From NCBI GenBank assembly GCA_017536545.1, contig JAFXHF010000016.1, positions 166,316-230,315 of the forward strand: DNA of 64,000 bases, read 5' to 3'. Position 1 is the first letter of the stretch. The number at the start of each line of letters is the position of its first letter. The notes under the pieces are model-generated. The model saw nothing but the letters and a program-made list of their open reading frames with translations, was not told the DNA's origin and ran no database searches. Source of the stretch: a bacterium. GTDB taxonomy: Bacteria > Cyanobacteriota > Vampirovibrionia > Gastranaerophilales > Gastranaerophilaceae. Below, one piece after another: positions 8,716-16,517 of this stretch. A program made the translations under genes and the position numbers.

Positions 8716-9696
8716 ATGAAAGTTGCTGAAATAGAAAACGAAATAGTTGTTTTAAAAGATAGAGAAGATGAAGTTTTAGAAGGCAGAAAAGGTGCTATTG
8801 TAAAGGTTTTAGGTTGTGGACTTTGTGGTTCTGATATTGTAAAACTTAAACATAAACTTGTAAAAAGTGGCACTGTTTTAGGACACGAAATTGTTGCTAA
8901 AATCGTTGAAATCGATTCTGAAACAAACTTTAAAAAAGATGATATTATCGTAACTTCTCACCATATTCCTTGTGGGAAATGTGAATATTGTAAAAATGGT
9001 AATGTTTCTATGTGTAGGCATTTTAAAGAAACTAATATTAGACCAGGTGGGTTTAGTGAATTGGTTTTTGTATCTGATGAACATTTGAAAAATGTTGCGT
9101 ATTTAAAACCAGAAAATTTAACCGAAGAAGAAGCATCTTTTTATGAACCTTTAGGCTGTTGTGTGAGAGCTGTGAAAAGGGCATCATTGAGAGAAAATTC
9201 AACAGTTCTTGTGATAGGCTTAGGGTCTATTGGGATTATTATGGCTCAAGCTTTAAAAGCTTTCGGGATGAATGTTATTGGATGTGATTTGTTGGCAAGT
9301 CGTGTTCAAATTTTGAAAAATCTTGGTATAGAAGCTTTTACGTTAAATGAGATGTGCGAAAGCATAAAAGCTGATGGTGTATTTATGACATCGGGTTCTG
9401 ATAAAGCTATTGATACGGCATTAAAGTTTGTTCGTGATGGTGGAAAAATTTTAGTATTTTCAAGCACTCCTCAAAATTTTGGATATGCGAATAATGAAAT
9501 TTATTATAGGGAATTGACAGTCCTTGGTAGTTATTCACCAGCTCCGATTGATTTAAAAGATTCGTTAGAACTTTTGGCAACAAAACAAGTTAAGGTAAAT
9601 GGTTTATCTACTATTTATACTCTGGACAAAGTTCAAAAAGCTATCAATGATACTCTTGAAAATAAAATTATGAAGGCTTATATTAAAGTAAGTTAG
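8716..9696 (+). CDS. Zinc-dependent medium-chain dehydrogenase
   Basis: A 326-residue NAD(P)-dependent alcohol/polyol dehydrogenase of the MDR superfamily. Catalytic zinc ligands are Cys37 and the His57-Glu58 pair. The structural zinc lobe is CGKCEYCKNGNVSMC (Cys86, 89, 92, 100), and the Rossmann motif is GLGSIG near 168-173. The chain is slightly short for the family. GGAGG lies 8 bases before the ATG. It is 7 bases ahead of a second MDR gene with the same zinc architecture, so the pair is probably an old tandem duplication acting in one pathway, perhaps sugar alcohol or sugar-phosphate oxidation. Substrate unknown. Confidence 0.85.
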   Translation: MKVAEIENEIVVLKDREDEVLEGRKGAIVKVLGCGLCGSDIVKLKHKLVKSGTVLGHEIVAKIVEIDSETNFKKDDIIVTSHHIPCGKCEYCKNGNVSMCRHFKETNIRPGGFSELVFVSDEHLKNVAYLKPENLTEEEASFYEPLGCCVRAVKRASLRENSTVLVIGLGSIGIIMAQALKAFGMNVIGCDLLASRVQILKNLGIEAFTLNEMCESIKADGVFMTSGSDKAIDTALKFVRDGGKILVFSSTPQNFGYANNEIYYRELTVLGSYSPAPIDLKDSLELLATKQVKVNGLSTIYTLDKVQKAINDTLENKIMKAYIKVS

Positions 9697-9703
9697 GAAG
9701 ATT

Positions 9704-10741
9704 ATGAAAGCAATACAATATTACGGACCACAAGAGATTAAATACGAAGAAGTTATGGTAAAACCTCCAGAAGAAGGTGAAGTTGTTGTAAAAGTTATGG
9801 CAGCTTTGACTTGTGGAACAGATGTTAAAACTTTCCGACGTGGTCATCCTGTTTTGATTAAGGAAGTTCCATCAGGATTCGGTCATGAATTTTCTGGAAT
9901 TGTTGAAAAAGTTGGCAAAAACGTCAAAGAATTCAAAGTAGGAGATAGAGTTGTTGCAGCAAATTCTGCACCTTGCGGGGAATGTTTTTATTGCAAAAAA
10001 CAAGAATATAATCTGTGTGAAAATTTAGATTTACTAAATGGTGCTTACGCACAATACATAACTGTTCCAGCTAGAATAGTTAAGAAAAATATGTTGATTT
10101 TACCAGATAGTTTGAGTTTTGAACGTGCTGCATTTTGTGAACCTTTAGCAAATGTTGTTCACGGGGCAGAAAGAACAGGTATAAAACCTGGTGATACTGT
10201 TGGGATTATCGGCATTGGACCTATTGGGCTAATGTTTGCTCGTGTTGCAAAGCTTATGGGTGCTAGGGTTATTGTGGCTGGTAGAAACCCTATAAAATTA
10301 AAAGCTGCTGAAGATTTTGCACATGCTGATGAAATTGTGGATTTAACAAAATACAAAAATCCAACAATGATTTTTAGGGAATTTTCTGATGAAGGATTTG
10401 GTTTAGATGTTGCGATTGAGTGCGTTGGTTTACCTGAAATTTGGGAGCAAATTTTTGATTGTGTAAGACCTGGTGGAACAGTGCATTTCTTTGGTGGGTG
10501 TAAATCAGGCTCTAAGGTTTGTTTAGATACAACAAAAATGCATTATGGTGATATTAAAATTATGAGTGTTTTTCACCATACTCCAAAATATTTTAGAAAA
10601 GCATTGGATTATATTGCATCTGGTGATATTGAAGTTGAAAAACTTATCACAGATACCTTGCCTCTTGAGAAAGTTGAATACGCTATGCAACAACATATCG
10701 AGGGTAAAGCAATTAAATTTTTAATCAACCCTTGGGCATAA
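9704..10741 (+). CDS. Zinc-dependent medium-chain dehydrogenase (second of a pair)
   Basis: 345 residues, MDR superfamily like its neighbour. Catalytic zinc ligands are Cys37, His61 and Glu62 (GHE). The structural zinc lobe is CGECFYCKKQEYNLC (Cys91, 94, 97, 105), followed by a GIGPIG nucleotide-binding motif. It resembles threonine, sorbitol and galactitol-phosphate dehydrogenases, but specificity cannot be read from sequence alone. Its AGGAAG ribosome-binding site overlaps the previous gene's stop, showing tight coupling. No terminator is visible before the next gene 90 bases on. Confidence 0.87.
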   Translation: MKAIQYYGPQEIKYEEVMVKPPEEGEVVVKVMAALTCGTDVKTFRRGHPVLIKEVPSGFGHEFSGIVEKVGKNVKEFKVGDRVVAANSAPCGECFYCKKQEYNLCENLDLLNGAYAQYITVPARIVKKNMLILPDSLSFERAAFCEPLANVVHGAERTGIKPGDTVGIIGIGPIGLMFARVAKLMGARVIVAGRNPIKLKAAEDFAHADEIVDLTKYKNPTMIFREFSDEGFGLDVAIECVGLPEIWEQIFDCVRPGGTVHFFGGCKSGSKVCLDTTKMHYGDIKIMSVFHHTPKYFRKALDYIASGDIEVEKLITDTLPLEKVEYAMQQHIEGKAIKFLINPWA

Positions 10742-10831
10742 AAATAAATTTTTCTTCATAAACTAGCAAATTTTTATCAAAAAAATACTTTATAAGAATG
10801 TGAAAGTGTTTTTTGAAAGGTAAGTTTTTGT

Positions 10832-11185
10832 ATGATGAATGGTGTAAATGGTTTAACTCCAGTTTATGTTCTTCCGTTGAAAGATGTTGAAATGTGTGAT
10901 AAATGTATGCAGGATAAAATGGCATGTAATGAAAGTCACGCACAAAATTTGGAAGATGAAAAAGTTGATCCGTCTTTGTATAGCAAAATAATGCGTAATT
11001 TAGCATTAGCAACAATGATGATGAACAATAGAAGAAGTAATCTTACTCAAATGAATATCAACAATATGAATCAGCAGATGCTTGAACAACAACAAATGTT
11101 GACTAATTTGATGATGCATCAACAAGCTATGCAAGATCATATGACTGCAGTTCAAATGACAACTCCGGGTATGGGTTTTATCTAA
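10832..11185 (+). CDS. Small methionine- and glutamine-rich protein with a CxxC motif
   Basis: 117 residues, 19 of them Met. The N-terminal third has a CDKC-MQDKMAC cluster (three Cys); the C-terminal half is Met/Gln/Asn-rich and likely helical. I recognise no family. Met and Cys clusters can bind copper or other soft metals, but nothing here proves it. AAAGG lies 11 bases before the first of two adjacent ATGs, so the start may be 10832 or 10835. The stop is 2 bases from the convergent neighbour's stop, with no terminator between. Confidence 0.6.
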   Translation: MMNGVNGLTPVYVLPLKDVEMCDKCMQDKMACNESHAQNLEDEKVDPSLYSKIMRNLALATMMMNNRRSNLTQMNINNMNQQMLEQQQMLTNLMMHQQAMQDHMTAVQMTTPGMGFI

Positions 11186-11187
11186 AC

Positions 11188-12819
11188 TTACCCTTTAAAC
11201 AGTTCGTCTAATTTTGATTGAAAATCTGACATTTTTTCAGACATTGCTTTTTTGAATTGAGTAATAAATGTCTTAAAATATTCGTCTGCAAATTTGTTTG
11301 CTTCATCTGTTGCTTTTGCTAACATATCTGTTTTAAATTTCTCAATGCCATCTGTTGGTTTTTGAGTTTTTGGTTGTTCTGTGGTTTCTGTTTTAACTTT
11401 TGGTTTTCTTCCACGTCTTTTAACAGGTTTTATTTCTTCTGCAACTTTTTCAGTTCCTCGAACTACTGGTTCAATAGCTGGGGCTTGTGGTTGTTCCTGA
11501 GCGAGTTTTTGTTCTTTGGCAACTTGTGCTGTAATTCTCTTATCCTCAAATTCAGAAACATCCATGTCTTCGATTTTTCTTTGTGCTTTTGGTTTTTCTT
11601 TTAATTTTAAAACTGTAACTTCATGAGGTGCGTCAGTTTCTTTTGAAGCTCTAAAAATTTCTTCCATATAACTATTGAATTTGTTTTCAATATTGTATTC
11701 CTTGATTTCCGCAGGGGTGTAACTAAAAATAGAATCTTTTATAATTTTTGGTTTCCCGTTTGTTGAATCGCATTTTAAAAATTCTTTTGTTTCAAAGTCG
11801 ATTGAAATAAAATGTTTATATCCCTCTGGTGAAATCTTTTCTAGGGTTACATACCTTAATTGTGAACCATATTCTGGGTTCATTCTTTTTGAAACTTTTA
11901 GAGTTCCGCCATCTTCTGTTTTTAGTGAGAATGCTACAACTTTTCTGCTTGATGGAGAAACTTGTGGGTTAATGTGTGTAGGAATTTCATCAGCCCCTTT
12001 TTCAAATATTCCAAAAAGTTTAACAATAGATTGTTCTCTTGTTAATGCTGGTGAAATTGCTCTTGTAATAGGTTTTAAAGTTGAGGTAGTAACACCATCA
12101 GTCCCAACTTTTTTTCTTGTTTTTATAGGTTGTTCTGATGATACTTTTTCTAAATATTGTGCAAAATTTTGTAATTCGGAATTTGCAAAATGGATGTACA
12201 ATTTTGCACCTGATCTATCTAATTCTTCAGCTGTCATATATCTGAATTTCGGTGGCATAAATCTAGGATTTTTCTTGTTTAAATTTCCTACAACTTTGTC
12301 AAGACCATCAAGTAAAAAGTGTGTTTCTTTTCCTTCTGTATCTGTTATAACAATTCTCATTAAATCTTTTTCATTTCTTGATTTGGAAATAGTTATAGTT
12401 TTTCCGTCCTCAGGAAATGGCATTCTAAATGTTAGCCCTTGTTTTTTTGTACCTTTAATGATTGGAAGATATCCATCTTTTATTTTTTCAGCTCTTGGTG
12501 GATTTGTTTTTAATCTTTCAAAAAATTCAGAAATCATTTGAAAATTTTTATGCATATTTTCAACTTGTTTTTGGGTCTCTGGGTTTAATTGCGCGTGGAA
12601 TGCATTTTTAATATGTCTTTTGCCAGTGCCTTTTGTAGCTTTAGAAACTGCTTTTTTAGCATCCCCAACAGCTTTAACAAAATCCTTGGGTCTTCTTCCT
12701 GTAAAACTTACTGTGTCGGAACTTAAGCCAGTTGATATATATGTTCTATTTTCTTTTTTTCTATTGTTATAAATCCCAAAATTATTACTCAATGCAAAAA
12801 TATTATTTTCTACTCTCAT
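11188..12819 (-). CDS. Unknown protein with N-terminal VSFTG motif and AT-hook-like segment
   Basis: 543 residues, no family recognised. The N-terminus is poorly ordered and basic with VSFTGRRP at 37-44, followed by a Lys-rich stretch. The centre (about 80-380) looks globular with many strands. A low-complexity linker holds KRRGRKPK near residue 470, the core of an AT-hook DNA-binding motif. The C-terminal 50 residues form an amphipathic helix (KFADEYFKTFITQFKKAM). AAGGGGATT precedes the ATG. It is a single gene, convergent with the Met-rich protein. DNA or envelope association are both possible; neither is shown. Confidence 0.65.
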   Translation of the reverse strand: MRVENNIFALSNNFGIYNNRKKENRTYISTGLSSDTVSFTGRRPKDFVKAVGDAKKAVSKATKGTGKRHIKNAFHAQLNPETQKQVENMHKNFQMISEFFERLKTNPPRAEKIKDGYLPIIKGTKKQGLTFRMPFPEDGKTITISKSRNEKDLMRIVITDTEGKETHFLLDGLDKVVGNLNKKNPRFMPPKFRYMTAEELDRSGAKLYIHFANSELQNFAQYLEKVSSEQPIKTRKKVGTDGVTTSTLKPITRAISPALTREQSIVKLFGIFEKGADEIPTHINPQVSPSSRKVVAFSLKTEDGGTLKVSKRMNPEYGSQLRYVTLEKISPEGYKHFISIDFETKEFLKCDSTNGKPKIIKDSIFSYTPAEIKEYNIENKFNSYMEEIFRASKETDAPHEVTVLKLKEKPKAQRKIEDMDVSEFEDKRITAQVAKEQKLAQEQPQAPAIEPVVRGTEKVAEEIKPVKRRGRKPKVKTETTEQPKTQKPTDGIEKFKTDMLAKATDEANKFADEYFKTFITQFKKAMSEKMSDFQSKLDELFKG

Positions 12820-12903
12820 GTTAATCCCCTTTTGCTATTTTTTAGAGTATAAAAAATTCAATTATTATTCAATAAAATGTAAAAATATATTTAGTTTTAC
12901 CCC

Positions 12904-12932
12904 TTGTAAAAAAAGTGTGTGCGTACGATAAT
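12904..12932 (+). promoter_or_regulatory. Promoter of the radical SAM gene
   Basis: TTGTAA (12904-12909), 17-base spacer, GATAAT (12927-12932). It is followed by AAAGGATAA as ribosome-binding site before the ATG at 12954. Confidence 0.65.
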
Positions 12933-12953
12933 ATTCTTATCAAAGGATAAGAC

Positions 12954-13571
12954 ATGTCAAATATTTTAGTATATTCGTTAGAGGGTAAAATTTATATAAA
13001 TTTAACCAATAGATGCACAAATGATTGTATTTTCTGCTTGAGAAAAGATAAAGATGACGTTTGCGGTCAAGAATTGTGGCTTGATAGCGAAGATTTTGGT
13101 GTGAATGATGTTGTAGAACAACTGAATAAGTTTGAATTGTCTAAAGAGGTGGTTTTCTGTGGTTATGGAGAACCTCTTTTAAAATTCGAAATTCTAAAAC
13201 AAGTTGCAAAATACATAAAAGAAAATTACCCAGATACTAAAATTAGAATTAATACAAATGGTCATGCTAATTATGTGTACAAAAAAAATATTGTACCTGA
13301 ATTAGTTGGTTTAATTGATGAGATTTCTGTAAGTTTAAATGGTTCAACTTCTGAAGAATATGATGAACTTTCTCAACCTAAATTTGAGGGTGCTTATGAT
13401 GAAGTTAAAAAGTTTATCAAATGTTGTTCAGATGCTGGTATAAAAACAGATACATCTATTGTTGATGGTTATAAAGGTCGCAGATTAGATATCAAAAAAT
13501 GCGAAGAAATTTCAAAAGATTTAGGAGCAAAATTGAGAGTCCGTGAATGGATTGTTAATGGTTATTCTTAA
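12954..13571 (+). CDS. Radical SAM protein, TatD-associated type
   Basis: A 205-residue radical S-adenosylmethionine protein. The [4Fe-4S] cluster motif is CTNDCIFC (Cys21, Cys25, Cys28), followed by a GYGEPLL SAM-contact segment, INTNGH and ISVSLNG strands of the partial TIM barrel. Small size and overall layout match the radical SAM proteins usually encoded beside tatD. No tatD gene is within reach here, so the functional link is inferred from the family only, and the substrate is unknown. The acyl-CoA synthetase gene follows after 52 bases on the same strand and may share the transcript. Confidence 0.85.
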   Translation: MSNILVYSLEGKIYINLTNRCTNDCIFCLRKDKDDVCGQELWLDSEDFGVNDVVEQLNKFELSKEVVFCGYGEPLLKFEILKQVAKYIKENYPDTKIRINTNGHANYVYKKNIVPELVGLIDEISVSLNGSTSEEYDELSQPKFEGAYDEVKKFIKCCSDAGIKTDTSIVDGYKGRRLDIKKCEEISKDLGAKLRVREWIVNGYS

Positions 13572-13623
13572 GAAAAAATATTAAAAGTACAAATAAAAAA
13601 CTCAGAAAAAGAAAGGACGGAAA

Positions 13624-15786
13624 ATGAGTAATTTAGACAAAATTATGAAGCCAAAATCAGTCGCTGTTATTGGTGCTTCAACTAAAGAACACACTATTGG
13701 TTCTGACATTATGAAAAGATTACAAGAGTACAAATTCAACGGTAACATCTACCCAGTTAACCCAAAAGGTGGCGTTATCGAAGGATTACAAGCATATACT
13801 TCAATTTTAGAAGTTCCTGGCGAAGTTGATTTAGCAATTATCGTTGTTAACCAAAAATTCGTTTTAGATACAATTGATCAATGCCATCAAAAAGGTGTTG
13901 GCGGTCTTGTTGTTATCACAGCTGGTTTCAAAGAAACTGGTAAAGAAGGTGCTGAAGCTGAAAAACAATTATTAGCTAAAGTTCAAGAATATGGTATGAG
14001 ATGTGTTGGTCCTAACTGCTTAGGTGTTGTAAATACTCACCCAGACGTTAGACTTGATGGATGTTTTGCTGAAACATTACCAGAACGTGGACACATCGCA
14101 TTCGTTTCTCAATCAGGTGCTTTAGGTGGCGGTATTCTTAACATTCTTAAAGACCTTAACCTTGGTTTTGCTCAATTCATTTCTATTGGTAACCAAGCTG
14201 ATGTTAACGCTGAAACAGCTATGGAATATTGGGAAAATGACCAAGACGTTGATCAAATCCTACTTTACATGGAATCAATTGCTAATCCATCAAACTTCAG
14301 AAAATTAGCTTCAAGAATTTCTAAGAAAAAACCTATCTTAGCTTTAAAAGCTGGTAGATCAGCTGCAGGTGCTTCAGCTGCTTCTTCTCACACTGGTTCA
14401 TTAGCTGGTGCTGATAAAGCTGCAAACGCACTTTTAGCTCAATCAGGTGTTATCAGAGAATACTCTTTGAAAAACTTATTCTCAACAGCAAAAGTTTTTG
14501 CTAACTGCCCAATCCCACAAGGCAACAGAGTAGCTATTATCACTAACTCAGGTGGCCCTGGTATTATGGCAACAGATGCTATTTGTGAAAATGGTATGCA
14601 AATGGCTCCTATTACAGAAGAAACAAAAGCTAAATTAAGAAGTTTCTTACCAGCTGCAGCTTCTGTTAAAAACCCAATCGATATGATCGCTTCAGCTCCT
14701 ATCGAACACTATACTCAAACATTAGAAACAGTTATCGCTGATGAAAATGTTGATATGATTATGGTTATTTACTTACCATTCTTAGGTTTGAAAGATATCG
14801 ATGTTGCTAAAGCATTGATGGAAATCAAAGCTAAAAATCCTCAAAAACCTATCATTGGTGTATTCATGACTACATCAAACTTCTTCACTACAATTTCTGA
14901 AATGGATGTTAATATGCCATTCTTTATGTACGCAGAAGAAGCTGCTGAAGGTTTCTTGAGATTAGACCAACAAAGAAAATGGATTGCAAGACCAGAAGGT
15001 CAAATCCCAGTTTACGATGTAGATAGAGAAAAAGCTAAACAAATTATTAAACAATCTTTAGCTGAAGGTAGAGCTCAATTAACAACTCGTGAATCTATCG
15101 ACGTTCTTGATGCTTATGGTATCAGAGTATGTAAATCAGGTTTTGCATCAACTGAAGAAGAAGTTATTTCTGTTGGTAACTCAATCGGTTATCCAGTAGT
15201 TATGAAAATGACTTCAAAAACAACTTCTCACAAAACAGATGTTGGTGGTGTAAGAGTTAACATCCAATCTGAAGAACAATTAAGAGCTGAATATCAAGAT
15301 TTAATCGCTAAATTAACTGAAAAAGGTTTAATCGATGGTCTTGAAGGTGTAATCATTCAAGAAATGGTTAAAGGCAATAGAGAAATGGTTTGTGGTATCG
15401 CAACAGACCCTCAATATGGTCCAATGATGATGTTTGGTCTAGGTGGTGTATTCATCGAAGTTATGAAAGACGTAACTTTCAGAATTGCTCCTCTAACTGA
15501 TATCGATGCTGAAGAAATGATTAAATCAGTTAAAGCATACAAATTGTTAGAAGGTGCTCGTGGTACAACTCCAGCACAAATGGATCAAATCAAAGAAACT
15601 CTATTGAGATTATCTCAATTAGTTCACGATTTCAGCTTTATCGATGAGTTAGATATTAACCCATTGTTAATCTCTGAAAAAACTGGTGAAGGTATTGCAG
15701 TTGACGGACGTATCAAAGTTCGTTTAGAAGAAGCTGTTCACGCTATGGGTTGTGAATGTGGTTCTTGCTGTGGATGTTGTCACTAA
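13624..15786 (+). CDS. ADP-forming acetate/acyl-CoA ligase, alpha-beta fusion, with Cys-rich tail
   Basis: 720 residues. Converts acyl-CoA, ADP and phosphate to the acid, CoA and ATP (substrate-level ATP formation in fermenters), via a phosphohistidine. Order: CoA-binding domain (1-130), succinyl-CoA-ligase-like domain with the phospho-His loop SSHTGS (His256), linker, then an ATP-grasp domain (about 480-700, VVMKMTSKTTSHKTDVGGV). The last 12 residues (CECGSCCGCCH) hold six Cys and a terminal His, which the family does not normally have. AAAGGACGG precedes the ATG. Its codon use looks highly expressed (many repeated GCT/GGT/AAC codons). A strong terminator follows. Confidence 0.92.
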   Translation: MSNLDKIMKPKSVAVIGASTKEHTIGSDIMKRLQEYKFNGNIYPVNPKGGVIEGLQAYTSILEVPGEVDLAIIVVNQKFVLDTIDQCHQKGVGGLVVITAGFKETGKEGAEAEKQLLAKVQEYGMRCVGPNCLGVVNTHPDVRLDGCFAETLPERGHIAFVSQSGALGGGILNILKDLNLGFAQFISIGNQADVNAETAMEYWENDQDVDQILLYMESIANPSNFRKLASRISKKKPILALKAGRSAAGASAASSHTGSLAGADKAANALLAQSGVIREYSLKNLFSTAKVFANCPIPQGNRVAIITNSGGPGIMATDAICENGMQMAPITEETKAKLRSFLPAAASVKNPIDMIASAPIEHYTQTLETVIADENVDMIMVIYLPFLGLKDIDVAKALMEIKAKNPQKPIIGVFMTTSNFFTTISEMDVNMPFFMYAEEAAEGFLRLDQQRKWIARPEGQIPVYDVDREKAKQIIKQSLAEGRAQLTTRESIDVLDAYGIRVCKSGFASTEEEVISVGNSIGYPVVMKMTSKTTSHKTDVGGVRVNIQSEEQLRAEYQDLIAKLTEKGLIDGLEGVIIQEMVKGNREMVCGIATDPQYGPMMMFGLGGVFIEVMKDVTFRIAPLTDIDAEEMIKSVKAYKLLEGARGTTPAQMDQIKETLLRLSQLVHDFSFIDELDINPLLISEKTGEGIAVDGRIKVRLEEAVHAMGCECGSCCGCCH

Positions 15787-15832
15787 GGTAAAGGAGTAAA
15801 TAATAGACAATATTATTTATTCAAATAGAATT

Positions 15833-15863
15833 AAAGAGGCGGTTGCAACGCAACCGCCTCTTT
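15833..15863. terminator. Bidirectional terminator after the acyl-CoA ligase
   Basis: A 13-bp perfect stem (AAAGAGGCGGTTG paired with CAACCGCCTCTTT) with a 5-base loop, between two convergent genes. Confidence 0.92.
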
Positions 15864-15881
15864 TCTATTATTAAAAATTTT

Positions 15882-16481
15882 TTATTTTACCTCTTTAAAA
15901 AATTCATTTGCAATAAGTTGAGAATATCTATCTTTTTCGTTTGCAGAAACTAAAATTTTATCATTACCTTTTGAATCTTTTACAACCGAAATTATTCCAG
16001 AGATTTCACCGATTGGAAGTTTTTTAATTCTTGCAGTAAATTTTACATATGGAACTGTTTGCCCGTAAGATGTCATTGTTCCTTTTTCTGTAACTCTAAA
16101 ATCTTCAACTGCTGCAGCTTGGTATTTGTATTTATTGATTGCAGCTTTTAGTCTATCTTCAACGTCAGCTGATTTTATGTCATCTGCTGTTATTGGAGCT
16201 TTTTTGTTAGAATCAATTACAATCATTTTTTGCCCAGATGCTTTATGTTCAGCTAGCACTGCGTTATAGCCCATGATTCCTGCGGCTTTTTCTATCTCAA
16301 ATTCTTTATTTATCTTCGAGAAATCTCCAACTTTTTGAGCACGTTCTAAGATAACATCTTTGCTTGGATTAAAATAATTTTTAACTTGACGTTTTAAAAA
16401 ATCAGGTCCACCAAATGCCATAAAACCAACAACGACAACTGTTAAAAATAATGCTCTTGTTACGTTTTTTAAACAACTCAT
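15882..16481 (-). CDS. Membrane-anchored protein of unknown function
   Basis: 199 residues. One N-terminal hydrophobic helix (about 9-24, ALFLTVVVVGFMAFGG) acts as a signal anchor. The rest is a Lys-rich soluble domain, probably outside the cytoplasmic membrane, with alternating strand-like segments (VPYVKFTARIKKLPIGEISGIISVV). No family recognised and no lipobox. GAAAGGATTT lies before the ATG. It is divergent from mutS with only 36 bases between the start codons, so both promoters overlap there. Confidence 0.7.
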   Translation of the reverse strand: MSCLKNVTRALFLTVVVVGFMAFGGPDFLKRQVKNYFNPSKDVILERAQKVGDFSKINKEFEIEKAAGIMGYNAVLAEHKASGQKMIVIDSNKKAPITADDIKSADVEDRLKAAINKYKYQAAAVEDFRVTEKGTMTSYGQTVPYVKFTARIKKLPIGEISGIISVVKDSKGNDKILVSANEKDRYSQLIANEFFKEVK

Positions 16482-16517
16482 GTTGAAATCCTTTCATTTT
16501 TATAAGAATATTATAGT

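Noticed and set aside
16501..16517. mutS as a clear member of the leaderless set
   Set aside because: mutS lacks a Shine-Dalgarno, but candidate -10 hexamers (TATTAT 3 bases, TATAAG 11 bases before ATG) do not have the 6-7 base spacing, so it was left out of the count.
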